64,000 bases of DNA from Aquilaria yunnanensis (GCA_039654915.1 CM077600.1:26396953-26460952), one strand, 5' to 3'; shown: positions 1-10,571, counted from the first letter of the stretch. Notes: generated by a model not told the origin, from the letters alone. A program made the numbers and translations.

Positions 1-214
1 TAAGTGTTGATATAGGACACAATATTCTTTGAATTTCAATATGAACTTCCGCTAGTAAATTAGTTTTTATATGAAATTGGAATTACCATGAATCACTAAA
101 CTACTTCAATTAACATATTCATTTCTTTATGCATATAATCATATGATTAAGGGAAATAAGTGTGAAGAGAGGTAGCATATATACATGCCAGAAACACATG
201 ATGATGAGGCACAA

Positions 215-480
215 TCATTGAAGCGCAACGTTACAAGTTCTCCATTGTAAAAGTAAGGGTTCAACCAAGTTCAATAACAAGGTGGGAAAAGTCAAGAGAC
301 CTTGTAAGGATGCCAAAACTTGAGAACAATCCGTAAGAATAGTAATATTAGATAGAGTCAGGTGATAGACTGCATTCATTACACCTTGAATAGCCAAAAG
401 CTTGGCTTCAAGTTCAGAAACACAATTGGGAAAGATCTACCATTCCCTCAACCGTAGAGTGGCATCAACTCTCACCATGG
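215..480 (-). pseudogene. L1-type LINE RNase H domain fragment
   Basis: Read on the minus strand, this stretch encodes a piece of the plant retrotransposon RNase H fold (RVT_3 type). Visible landmarks are a VDAT strand, then a SELEAKLLAI helix carrying the first acidic residue, then ITILTDCSQV carrying the catalytic-type Asp. An in-frame TAG follows LREW, so the frame is broken. No reverse transcriptase is attached. The same TDC motif recurs in the larger LINE relic at 54957-56250. It is most likely a dead 5'- and 3'-truncated fragment. Confidence 0.65.
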
Positions 481-619
481 CCATGCCACCACACCGAGGC
501 CAGTCAACCAATGCTAAGCATCATAAACTCCCATCCATAGATTCAATGAATTTAATCCATTGTCAGTTCAAGCTTACTACAAACATGGTCAATGAGCTTT
601 TCTTCATCATTGTTGAGTA

Positions 620-937
620 GTCCTTTGTTGATGTTCATGCCAAAAGCTCATTTGATGCCTTATCAATGCTTACATGAGTGTCCCGCAATCATGCAGCGTA
701 ATTCACCCTCATTGATCATGATAAGATTGAGAGATAAGAATCCATCATATGCTTGATCATGAACTAATAACATTTGTAGTACAATTGTAATGTTGTCCAA
801 AACCTTCATGCTTATTAAGGCTAAATAATAAGATTATACTTCCTTTGTCCCACAACAATAAAACTTGCTTATTGTAGTACAAACAGGAAGGCCTAGTACC
901 TGAAGGCTTATCAACTCTAAGAAACAATAAACAAAAT
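620..937. other. intergenic, no gene; possible Stowaway end scrap
   Basis: No open frame of interest. Around 838-870 there is a sequence like the outer end of a Stowaway-type MITE (TACTTCCTTTGTCCCA), but I found no matching opposite end, so it is at best a truncated copy. Confidence 0.35.
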
Positions 938-1286
938 GCCTAAAGGCACTTTTAACTCTCAAACTCAAATGACTCGTACACTTAATCCCTTGAACATCAA
1001 CTTAGTTCAACTCACCCCATTAGCTTGGTAAAATGGTATACTTAACCCTTTTTCCACCGCGTGCTACTAATGTGCACCTCAAACCCATTAACTCCACTTA
1101 TGCTTTGTCAGAAAAAATATGTTGGAAGTCCCCTAAATTTATAGTTTATTCATTTTCATCCCAAACCTTGTAAAATTCATGATTCTTTCCCCAACATTTT
1201 GAAAAGTCAATTTCTCATCTAAATTTATGAAAAAATTAACTAGTCCCCAGAAAAACAAGATACAAATAGGAGGAAAATATCAGCCA

Positions 1287-1536
1287 TCATCAATCATCAT
1301 CATCCTTTTGGCAAAAATGCAAATGTTTCCTTTTGAGCGCTGGCAACACATTATCCTCTTCAGACACTTCCTCTTCTACTTTCATATCGCCACTGTTGTT
1401 ATACAGAAACCTCTCATCTTCCCTTTGAACTTCGCTATTGTCATCTTCCCCATCCTCTTCTACAAACCTCATTAACTTCAGCTTATTCCTCGTTGTAGCA
1501 ATAGTTGTTATTCCTATTCTTCTTCTTTTTTAACTG
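1287..1536 (-). pseudogene. acidic coding-like fragment inside MULE-like element
   Basis: The minus-strand frame stays open upstream of the Met at 1472 and ends at a stop near 1290. It encodes a strongly acidic, Glu/Asp-rich chain with stretches such as FVEEDGEDDNSEVQRED and ends in KDDDD. The skewed composition and open frame suggest a captured host-gene piece rather than random sequence. I do not recognise the family. Its position between two inverted ends fits transduplication by a MULE. Confidence 0.3.
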
Positions 1537-1767
1537 TCATTTCTTCATCTGTTCTTGTGTTCCCTTGAATCGACCAAACAAAGAAACTATCATCCTCTAA
1601 ACATCACCTATCTTCTATCACAATCAAAATCACACCCCCGAACAGTCATCATTTTGTCTGATAAATCCAGAAGCAAGGAGCGAGCAATCAAAATTGATTG
1701 GTTCGTCATCTATAATTCCTTTTGAAATCGAATTGGTAATTAATGAAAAACATCAAAGACATCATCT

Positions 1768-1956
1768 TTATAGGACTTTGAAAATTGGGAAATTTTTAGA
1801 AACCAAATCTAGGTGATATTCATGTGTTCCTTCACAAGATGCCACAATCGAAGCGTTGGCCAAAAGATCACCAATCTGCAGTGCGTTTATCAAAGTAAAG
1901 TTGAGAAGTCCTGCTATAGAATGTACAAGGTCTTGAACTTGTTGCCAGTCCATCAT
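1768..1956 (-). pseudogene. 62-codon coding-like fragment inside MULE-like element
   Basis: This minus-strand ORF begins MMDWQQVQDLVHSIAGLLNF and has a normal amino acid mix with a helical look. It lies 5' of the acidic fragment on the same strand, within the inverted ends of the element, so the two may be exons of one captured gene. The family is not recognised and no expression signal is visible. Confidence 0.25.
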
Positions 1957-2356
1957 GTTACTATTTTTTTATTTATTCACACAACTTCTTAGATTTTTCA
2001 ACTTTCTCTGCCAAGAACAAATTAGAGATATCTGAACAAGAAACATTCAGCCATTAGTAATACATGACCCCTTCAAGAAAGAGAGAAAAAGGAAAGAATT
2101 TTTTCATAGTATACCTGGGTGATCTTTACAAGGTTAGGGGCGAAAATGCTTGAAAAATAAAGTTAGGAGACTTCCAATACATTTTACCTAACAAAGTAGA
2201 AGCGGCGTTAATTGTTTTAATAAGCACGTGAGTGGCACGTGGAGGAAAAGGAGTTAAGTGTAGCATTTTAACAAGTTAAAGGGGTGAGTTGGACCGAGTT
2301 GATAGGGATTACATGTTAAAGCCATCTAAGTCTGAGGGCAAAAAATGACTTTAGGC

Positions 2357-2890
2357 CTAAAAAAAACCTAAATCAAACTAACTAGACAATAATATCTAAA
2401 AAATTAACCAGACAATAAATCAATCAAAGCTCAATGTCTGCACCTTACGATGAAAGCTCGGAGAAGGAAATTGAGACCAGAGAGCCGATGGGTCGACATC
2501 ATTCTAGGTGATTGGCAGAAGCTCTCAGCAACTTCTTCATATCAAGGAATGGAATTGTTTTTTCCTTAATCAATGTTGACGTGTTCTTAATGTATGGCAA
2601 CCACCTTTTATCTTTTGCACTGAACTGCTGACTTCGTCCTCACATTGTCTACCGAATTACGTTTCATATCACCATTACACAAATGATGCGCTGACTTTTA
2701 ATTCTCAGTATTACACGCATTCTATCCATTTTTAAATTTGAATTTTAATTCTAGAAAATCGCGCTTAATCAATCCCACAATACGTTCCTGAATTTCAGCT
2801 TGTACAAACCATTATATATACATACATGTTTATATTGTTTGTATCCAGAGCTTTTTTAGCCCTCATATTATTTTTACTCTGAGTTTGCAG
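2357..2890. other. intergenic, no gene seen
   Basis: AT-rich sequence without a credible ORF, repeat boundary or RNA gene that I can support. Confidence 0.5.
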
Positions 2891-3062
2891 CCTGATGTAC
2901 CGCCAGGATGATGATGACGAATGCCAAAGATGTAATTCAGCATGCAAAATAAGTCTGTGAGGTGGTTAGGGAACATGAATATTTAAAGAAGCGTGTAGAG
3001 CTTCTGGAGCTTGAGAAGGATGTGGTCGTTGGGGACATTAATTGCGCTATTACAGAACATGG
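2891..3062 (+). pseudogene. orphan exon-like fragment with one stop
   Basis: A pyrimidine-poor but acceptor-like TTTGCAG precedes this block, and a possible GT donor follows CATG at 3062. The frame reads as a charged helical segment (VVREHEYLKKRVELLELEKD, then VVVGDINCAITEHG) but contains a TAA at 2950-2952. It looks like one decayed exon of an unidentified gene. No partner exons were found nearby, and the duplicated copy near 16100 does not include it. Confidence 0.3.
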
Positions 3063-3375
3063 TACATAATAATTATTATACCCAATCACTATCTTTCATC
3101 CCATATTCAAATATAATACTCCCTCCGTTCCGTTAATTTTGCTCCAATTGCCTTTGCACGTAGTTTTAGGCCTGTTGTTGTTTTCTACTTATTTTTCAAT
3201 TTTACCCTCTCCTTCTCTTCCTCGTGTTAATCTGTCCCAAACTCCACCACCGGCGTCGTCACTTCTCCGGCGACGCCACCGGCCCTCCATTTCATCCTCC
3301 CACTCTACGTCTCCGGCCCCGCCTCCAACATTACATCTCCGCTGTGACGGAACGGGGCCCCAGTGCCCCTAATCT

Positions 3376-5861
3376 TGTAGGCTCTTAGGGATAATGAATC
3401 CCACTAGTTACAATTGGCTAACTATTACTCGTCAATATAAATTAAAACAATTTATATGCAACTAGTTACTTAGCCTACTCAGATTAAGTTATGCATGCTT
3501 CTGACTTGGCAATGCAACCGAAATTTAAAAGTCTTGAATTAAAACATTGCTCGAGCATTTCATTAAAACATACTGAAAACGTACCAAGTCATTGAAATAC
3601 TAGTTGCTTTAACTACAAGTAACAGTTTTGTGCATACATTACAACTCTAGCATGCACCCAAAAGTAACAAGATGGATTTACATCCTAATGTATCCCAATG
3701 GAGGCAACTTACTTAGTACACAAAGTACTATGTACAAGAGACAAAATTACTACTAACTACTAAGATCATTTACTTGAGCCCACCTTGAGCTAAGCCAAGC
3801 TCCAAGTGTAGCCCTTCACTAGACCTTGTTCTTGTGTACTCTTAGCCTCTACACTGTAAAGGCACAACTTGGTTAGCACATAACTTATACTACAAGAAAC
3901 TAGAATCACTAGGATTCTCAATAAAATACCTGCAAAACAGAAAGCTTAGGCCTCAGCTATCACTTCAGTGATTAGGCCCGGGATTAGATCCTGCACAATA
4001 AAACTAAGGGAATGAGTACTTAAAAGTACTCAGTAAGGATTCCCTTCTTAAATACCTGCAAAGAAATATGCAACAAATATGCAATATGGCAACCAAGCAA
4101 TTCAATCAACAAACAATCAACAAAATGCCAAAAATGCAATGTATGGATGTATGGTATGGAATGCACACAACACATGCACTTGGGACTTTCTGCACTTAAG
4201 TGCCTTAATTCTTGCCGTGAGCTCAAACGGCTGAGGTACTTAAGATACTGGCCCTCGTATCCCGGACACTTTACCTCAATTAAGTCCCATCTACGGGTTC
4301 TAGAGTAGGTCGTCACCTATCTCAAACTTATCCGCCTTTACCCTTAATTTATTGTACAGGGTAGTCTTCCTATGTGGTTTAACTAGTCAAACCCTCAAGG
4401 TTTAACTCCAATTACTACTAGTGGCTCACTTACCAAACCAAATGGCTTGGTTGGGATCGACTTAGGTTTTTCTCTCTATTAACCATATGTAATTGATACT
4501 CTATACGGCCAATAAAGAGTCTAAAAACCCACTTAATCCCCTTAATATCCATTTAAAAGCTTAAATACTATGAGTTACTTAGCCACCAAGTCACATTTCT
4601 TTTACACTTAACCACACAACTTGACTACCTTCCAAATAACGCACAATTCCCGCCTTAGGAATGAATTCTAGACCCAACCGAGGCTATGGAACGTCTCAGA
4701 ATAGCCTAGGGATAGAAACCGAGAGTCTAAGTTAATCTTAGGATGGCCGGAAATCGAGGCCAAATTTGCATTTGGCGACGCGGTGCCAAAGAGCAAATGC
4801 TTTTGGCGACGCGGCGCCGCCGAACAAACGCTCTGTGTACATTTTCGCATCTTGGCGCCGCGGCGCCAATTCGAGGCCAAATTGGCGACGCGTCGCCAAC
4901 TCTGTTTTCTGGGTTTGTGCGACAGCGTCGTTCTTGTACACAAGCTACTCAAACTCTCTCATTTCTAATCCAAACTTAATGGGTCTTGTTCCTAATTCAT
5001 CCCAACACACAAAACTACAAAACCATGCATTATTTGAACTTAATTACTTGAACCCTTACCTCAATTTTAGCCACAAAGCAAGCAATGCAACAAAGCCTCC
5101 TAAGCTCAATTGAGCTTCCTTGAGTTCCAAGCCTAAAACCAAAGCAATTTGGCACCCAAACCAATCAAACCAAGACCATTTCTAGCTCTAGAAACAACCT
5201 ATAATCACACCAAATGATCTCAAGAAGCTTACCTACGAAATTGGATCCAAAACAAGCTTCCAAAGATCAAATGAAGCAAGAACACCTCAAGCAAAGCTTG
5301 GTGATCTTTCCTAACCCCTTGGCACTCTTAATTTTGATGAAAACTTGCAAGGAAATGAAGCTTGAGCTGGGAATTTGGGAGAGGAGATGGAGCCACGAAT
5401 TTTTGGTGTTTGCAAGAAATGGCTAAGTATGAAGAAGAGAAGAAGAAACTTAACTTATAAGCTTATTAAGCAACTTTTCTCTCCCTTGCACTTAAGCCCT
5501 CATACTTTCATTTGTTTCAAATAGCTCACCAACTCACACTCCAAACTCACTTTTCTTTGTTTTAAAAGATACTAAAAGCTTCTCAACTAAATTTTCTTGA
5601 ACACTTTAGCCACTTAAGTTCTAAATGGCTCAAAAGAACACTTAGTGCCACAAGTTGTTAAAACTTACTAGGATGATTCTAAAAGCTAGAACAACTAATG
5701 GTCTTGACTTAACTATGCCAAATCACACTTAGGAACTCACTTAACTTAATTAAGCTTATGTTACTTGCTTAACAAGGCGCTAATTTGAGGTACTTAATTT
5801 AATAACCACTTAATCAAAGTAAATAAACACTTACTTGATTAGTTGACTAGGAGAGCTGTCA
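3376..5861 (-). mobile_element. probable solo LTR of a Tekay/Del-type gypsy element
   Basis: On the minus strand the block runs from TGACAGCTCTCC to GAGCCTACA, the usual TG...CA limits, over about 2.5 kb. Its interior resembles the long LTRs of chromoviruses, with many short stop-rich frames and a CpG-rich patch. No gag-pol lies beside it, so it would be a recombination-derived solo LTR. It splits the C/T-rich interior of the mariner-type element. The flanking 5-mers (AATCT and TATCC) agree at only three positions, so the target duplication is decayed or the limits are slightly wrong. Confidence 0.5.
4765..4925. repeat. CpG-rich GGCGACGCG repeat patch within the LTR
   Basis: Several near-copies of TTGGCGACGCG(G/T)CGCC and its inverted form lie within about 160 bp, in an otherwise AT-rich LTR. 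They create overlapping open frames on both strands (4668-5113) that should not be read as genes. The block is a likely methylation target and may be part of the LTR promoter region. Confidence 0.6.
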
Positions 5862-8125
5862 TATCCGCCCTTGCCTCCATCCCTGTCTCCCCTCTGGCAT
5901 CGATTCGCGTCCTCGCTCCATCCCGGTCTCCCCTCTGGTCTCGATTGGCTTGCACCATCCCCGATTCGCCAGCGTCACTCCGTCCTCGTTCGCATCGTCC
6001 GCCCTACTTTAACCCAGCTCCTCTCCGTCTTTATCTCATCCCTTCCGCTGAGAATCGGACTCTATAGCCAATCACACATCGGTCGTCAATCTCCTGTCAG
6101 TCGTCGATTCGCAGTGAAATCGCACATCCGTGTCGATCGTGCCTCTATCACTGATTCGCAGTGCAACCTTGCTGGAGGGGAAAAGAGATCGAGGTCGGGG
6201 GGACAATGGAAAAGAGGAGATCGAGGCCGACGACAAAGGGAGAGATCGAGGGCAACAGGGACGACAGTCGTCATAGGCCAGGGCAGTAAGGACGATGAGC
6301 GTCGGAGGTCGAGGACGGTCGGGACGATGGGCGACTAGGGGCGGTTGGGACGATGGGCAATGGAGGTCAAGTCTGTTGGGAGGAGTGAGGGAGAGGGATG
6401 AGTTAAATTGGGGGTATAATGGTAAATGAAATGTAAAAAGTTACTTAAAATGGAAATGGTGCAAGTGTTTTGAGACTGCCCAAAAAGAAAAATGTAGCAA
6501 AACTTTTGGGACGGAAGGAGTAGCTTTTAGTCATTCTGTTTTTTTTTTTCTTCCAAATCGATGAGAAGACCCCAACCTATGAGAGGACGGAAGACATTAA
6601 CTATGAACAATATCAGCATGGGAGTCGAAGCAGGGGAATGAATTAGGCAGTGTTTGGGATTAGAGATTTTCCATTAGATTACATATCAAGAAGGAGAATC
6701 TGAATTATTTGTTTCTGTGACATCTTATTCTACTAATTTATAACATGTCGAGTCATGTAATATCCTATCAGTATTGATTATTAGAATAAATTAAAACCTG
6801 GAAACAGAAAATGATTTCCTAGATTTTTCATTGTTACGTGTCTTTGCCAAATGTCTCTATAATTTCTTTTTTTGTTTATGCAATAATAATTCCAGGCCAA
6901 AGCTCATAATTATTACCGTTGATCAATTATCCAAGTTCATTATCACAGTCGCAATAAAAAATAATACAAGACCCTTTTTAGCTGTGTTTAAATGCATTAA
7001 GAAAGTATATAATAGATAACTACTATCCACTATGTAACAGATAACGATAATTTCATTTTTTTTAAACCATATTTCTCATTATATAATACCTAATATCGCT
7101 AGCATTAACGACAATTTAACCACAAAAACCATAACAAGCGGTCATGTGGTAAAAAAAACATGGTCGTTCCCTGTTTACAGAAATAATGAAATGTACTCAC
7201 AGAGTATTTAATAAATTATTTTTTTTTATGAAAAGAAATTGAATTAATTAATGAGTTTATTGACTGCGTACTAAATTATACTTAATGCAAACATCCATTA
7301 TCTTCTTCAAAATGTTTTAATATAATGCAATCCATAATATATATGTTTTTTAAAAAATCATCTTAGTAGTTGTCATGTTCGTTATACACGCAGATCAAAC
7401 TAATTTGGAAGGACAATTATCAATTTATTATCGGCAACTAAATTTCTTAAAGTTCATTTGTTAAATTTATATTCATTTTTTATAAGCATGTCAAACATTG
7501 GCCTGTAGCTATCAAACAGTCTAAATTGTATGTGCATAAATTTTACAGAACTAACATATTAGGCACAGAGATGATTTTCTTTAGCTCCTTAATTTATTTA
7601 TGGAAACCATGAGAATATATTATAATATACTATATTCTAAATAAGGATAAGATTTACCGTTCATCTACAGTGATTACCGTAAATTAATAGTCTTTTTTTT
7701 TTTTTTTTCCAGTTTGATCCTCTTTAGTCTTTTTGCAAGGAACTCGCCTTTTTTAGGGCCAATGTTGCAATTTTCTCGGTTTCAAGTTTATTTCAATAAA
7801 AATGAAGTTTCAGTCCCAAACTTTATAATATTTTCATTTTAGACCCTGAGTTACATTTGTGTTATATTGTAATCACTGAATTTTATAATTATTTAATTAG
7901 ATCTTTTATTTGCTCTCTCGTACCCCAAATTTTTTTTTTGTTGTTATTTTATGTACTATCTTCTAAAGTAAGACATTGGTGATCATAATTTATTTTTTTT
8001 AAGTTAAATCATTTTTTATCTTTATTAAGTCAATTGTTAAATACCTAAAACTTTACCCTTTTTTTTGTCTTGATCCTAACTTTTTTTTATTGATTTTCTT
8101 TATTATTTTTTTCTAAGATGAAATT

Positions 8126-8934
8126 TTTTCATCTATTTTCATTTAAATCGATTGTATAACGAATTGGTTCAAAATATTTTAAATTTCCCAATTTGTGTGA
8201 AAAATGAAACAAACCAACATTTTTAAATTAATTAGGTCCTTTTTTAATGCCGTACCAAGTACAAGCCCATTTCGTTTGCCCAAACTAAAAACAAAGCCCA
8301 ATTCAATTTTCTTTTTGACCAGTTTTATCTCCCTCCCTCATCGTCTTCTTTCTTCTTCATCTTCTCATCTGCCTCACTCATCTGCACAGGCAGCACAACT
8401 CTGAACTCCCATCTCTCTGTCTGATCGCAGCCTCCATATTCTCTTCCAGTCAGATCCAAATCTACAAGATTCGAACACATCGAAGCTCACCTCTGTCTCG
8501 GTTCTTCTCCGTCCTTCTCTTGCCGTGAACTTTCCACATCGCTCGGTGTGTTGAAGAGACGAAGCCAGAGATACAATGGAGCTCAGAATTCGGCGTTTTT
8601 TAGCTTTTTTTTTTAAACCTTTTTCCATGAAAAACTAGCGTTTTTCCTCCCGTCCCTCCCTCCCTCTCTCCCTATGAGTCTGCGAAGCCACGCCACCAAA
8701 AGATTTGTCTCGTAACAGGGGGTAAACATTTAATGAGAAGCCCATAATAATCATTCCACTCTCTATATTCTGTCTTCTTCCTGCTCCTTTTTCTTTCTCT
8801 ATTTTGTCTGTTTCACTCCCCCGACAACTCTGAAGCCTCCAACCGGATCATTCCCATGCACCTGACCCTTTTGTGCGCCCCCACCCCCAATCCCAGATCA
8901 ACGAAACTGTTTAACGTTTCTAAGCTGCACCAAA
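8126..8934. other. intergenic, C/T-rich stretch without a supported gene
   Basis: 8310-8560 is pyrimidine-rich on the plus strand and looks like a plant 5' leader. However, no ORF with recognisable protein sequence follows, and the frames in both directions are compositional. The rest is AT-rich. Confidence 0.4.
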
Positions 8935-9398
8935 GAACCAGCTGAAGATAGATCATTGCTCACTTACAAAAAGAACTACGGCTTTGCTCATTTACAAAAG
9001 ATATTCGGATTCACACCTCTCTTAATTAAGAAAACAACAAAGACAAAAATATATGCAATCCTCTCTTAAGCGAAAGACACAGACAAAAATATGCTCGTCG
9101 AAATCACCAGACCAGCTGAAGATAGACCATTGCTCATTTACAAAAGATATTCCGAGTCGCATGCACCTCTCTTAATTAAGCGAAAGACAGAGATAAAAAT
9201 ATGCAATCCTCTCTTAAGCTAAAGATAATAAAAAATATGCTTGTCCAAATCACTCTCCACTGCTTCTAACTCTGCAAAAACATCATCCAAATCACCATAC
9301 TTCTCACCTCTCTTAATTAAGCGAAAGACAAAGATAAAAATATCCTCTCTTAAGCTAAAGATAAAACAAAAATATGCTTGTCCAAATCACCATATTTC
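8935..9398. repeat. degenerate tandem repeats next to small ORF
   Basis: Blocks recur several times: GCTGAAGATAGA(T/C)CATTGCTCA (8940, 9115), CTCTCTTAATTAAG(C) (9018, 9169, 9309) and AAAAATATGCAATCCTCTCT (9050, 9200). Spacing is irregular, about 140-175 bp. One unit near 9250-9290 contains a near-copy of the 3' coding part of the neighbouring minus-strand ORF (CACTGCTTCTAACTCTGCAA against CAGTGCTTCTAGCTCTGCAG), so the array includes duplicated pieces of that gene. Confidence 0.65.
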
Positions 9399-9719
9399 TC
9401 ACTTCTTTGGCCCGCTCGCATTCTTCATCTTCAAGTCTTTCTCCAGTGCTTCTAGCTCTGCAGAAACATCATCCAAGAAAGTCTTCTGGGCGGCAACCAA
9501 ATCACCCATCAACTGCTTCAACTCCCGCACTGCGGCAGCAGTGCTCTCTGTAATACCCAGACCGTTATCGGAGAAACTAGACCAAATCACTGAAACCGGC
9601 CTCGTCAAGGACCAGCCTTCGTCCCCTCTGGGGATAACGGCACAGATGAACCCTAGTAGGGCAACGGTCACACACTGATACATGAAAATCTCGGGAACAA
9701 CTTCTCTCGCCTTCTCCAT
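9399..9719 (-). CDS. small protein of unknown family, 106 residues
   Basis: The frame starts with ATG at 9719 and ends at 9399. The protein begins MEKAREVVPEIF and has a hydrophobic stretch (CVTVALLGFICAVI, residues ~16-29) that could be a membrane anchor. A Trp/Ser-rich middle follows, then a helical, charged C-terminal half (VRELKQLMGDLVAAQ ... ELEALEKDLK, ~65-97) that looks like a coiled coil. Composition is protein-like and differs from the low-complexity ORFs nearby. Directly upstream in the same frame is a second ORF (9726-9893) that ends in TAG. The gene may therefore be a broken longer gene, a bicistronic unit, or a short gene with an upstream ORF. I do not recognise a family and infer no function. 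Confidence 0.45.
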   Translation of the reverse strand: MEKAREVVPEIFMYQCVTVALLGFICAVIPRGDEGWSLTRPVSVIWSSFSDNGLGITESTAAAVRELKQLMGDLVAAQKTFLDDVSAELEALEKDLKMKNASGPKK

Positions 9720-9725
9720 TAGCGA

Positions 9726-9893
9726 CTAGCGTGAAAACATCAACTGCGTCCGAAGACGCTCCAACTCAGCCACATTTCCTCTTATTACAAGCCGTTGCCG
9801 ACGAAATGAAGGGTCGCCTGAGACGCTGATCTTCGCCTTCAAGATCCTCGTGGCAGCTTGAATTAGTTTCGCAGAGGCGGTGAATAAGCACAT
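9726..9893 (-). CDS. 55-codon ORF upstream of, and in frame with, the 9719 ORF
   Basis: ATG at 9893, stop TAG at 9726-9728. Only TCG CTA separates this stop from the ATG of the downstream ORF, and both are in the same frame. The chain includes LIQAATRILKAKISVSGDPS and NVAELERLRTQLMF, which reads like a real protein with a basic helical segment. Changing one base of the stop would make a continuous frame of about 164 residues. It may be an upstream ORF, the first cistron, or the N-terminal half of a gene cut by a nonsense mutation (C-to-T on the coding strand would turn CAG into TAG). The family is not recognised. Confidence 0.35.
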   Translation of the reverse strand: MCLFTASAKLIQAATRILKAKISVSGDPSFRRQRLVIRGNVAELERLRTQLMFSR

Positions 9894-10347
9894 GATGTGG
9901 GTGAAGCGTACCAGAAAGGAGGGACTGGGACTTCAGGGACACAGTGGGGGTATAACCAGCTACGGTTTTAGAGAGCAAAAAGTGGTCCCCTTTTAATTTT
10001 TGGTATTTCCATTTTTTCCCCCCTATCTTTCTTTTTAAAAAAATCCCTGTTTTCCTTGCGTTCTGGTTGGAGATATCCAGCTTCGTTTTTCTATTTTCTT
10101 CCCAGTTTTTTTTTCTCACACTTTTTTCGTTCTCTTTTTTAGTTTTCCTTGCACCTTCTTGCTGTTTATTTTATTTTTTCACTTCTATTTTTTATTTTTA
10201 TTTTCTTGTCTTTTTCTTGTTTGTACATATTTCTTGTATTATTTCCAATTTTATCATTATTTCTTTTAGAAATATTTTTTTCAATTCGTATATATCCCTT
10301 TCTCTTTGTTCTTAGCGCATTAGTGAGGATCGGAGGAGTTATTATAT
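9894..10347. other. T-rich intergenic DNA, no gene seen
   Basis: 10030-10310 is almost entirely T-rich and generates long hydrophobic spurious frames. The part next to 9894 could hold the promoter and leader of the minus-strand ORFs, but no TATA box is clear. Confidence 0.4.
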
Positions 10348-10571
10348 TGTAGACCTATGTCCAATTAGACATACTAATGTAGCTATAATTTCCTATATAT
10401 AATCCACAATTCAATAAATAAATCAACTAATTTGCCCCTGGACCAAAACTTACCCTCACTTTTGAAAACTCACCTATGCCGCCGCCGCTATCGTCTCCTC
10501 TTCCAATGAACTGTCACTACCTCCAGATCTTATAGTCATCATCCACCTCCAAATCTCACAGCTACTCGGCT

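Larger units (their letters stand above)
938..2356. mobile_element. MULE-like non-autonomous element with long inverted ends
   Basis: The ends are imperfect inverted repeats over roughly 130 bp. The left end begins GCCTAAAGGCACTTTTAACT, and the right end, reverse-complemented, begins GCCTAAAGTCATTTTTTGCC. Both continue into matching CAACTCACCCC and ACTTAA(C) blocks and a CACGTG-like segment. The same terminal motif is seen in the elements at 31049-32240 and 50571-51085. No transposase is present. I could not recognise a clean target-site duplication, so the outer limits are uncertain by about ten bases. The interior carries two minus-strand coding-like fragments. Confidence 0.6.
3119..6520. 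mobile_element. Tc1/mariner-type (Stowaway-like) non-autonomous element
   Basis: The left end CTCCCTCCGTTCCGTTAATT and the right end, read in reverse as CTCCTTCCGTCCCAAAAGTT, are typical Stowaway/mariner termini. A TA dinucleotide flanks each side (3117-3118 and 6521-6522). The duplicated copy near 16170 has a single TA at the matching point, which is a natural empty site. No DD-D transposase frame is present. About 2.5 kb of the length is a probable nested LTR (3376-5861). The original element would have been about 0.9 kb, with a C/T-rich interior giving long spurious ORFs. Confidence 0.85.
3101..8125 (+). repeat. duplicated block, copy 1 (partner 16139-18925)
   Basis: From the motif CCAATCACTATCTTTCATCC onward, this block matches 16139-18925 in the same orientation for about 1.6 kb once the insertions are removed. 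The similarity includes the AT-rich stretch with TAACATGT(C/T)GAGTCATG and the TTCATCTACAGTGATTACCG motif. Copy 1 carries the mariner-type insertion 3119-6520. Copy 2 lacks that insertion but carries a MULE-like insertion. The copies lie about 13 kb apart at their left ends and have diverged by many substitutions and small indels. No gene is seen in the shared sequence. Confidence 0.8.

Noticed and set aside
4668..5113. Overlapping ORFs on both strands with Arg/Ala-rich sequence
   Set aside because: Produced by the GGCGACGCG repeats of an LTR; no protein family resemblance.
5843..6338. 155-codon plus-strand ORF (Ser/Arg-rich)
   Set aside because: C/T- and then GA-rich low-complexity body of the mariner-type element; composition changes abruptly and no domain is visible.
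9241..9678. 145-codon plus-strand ORF
   Set aside because: Runs through the tandem repeats and antisense to the small minus-strand ORF; the minus strand has the more protein-like frame.
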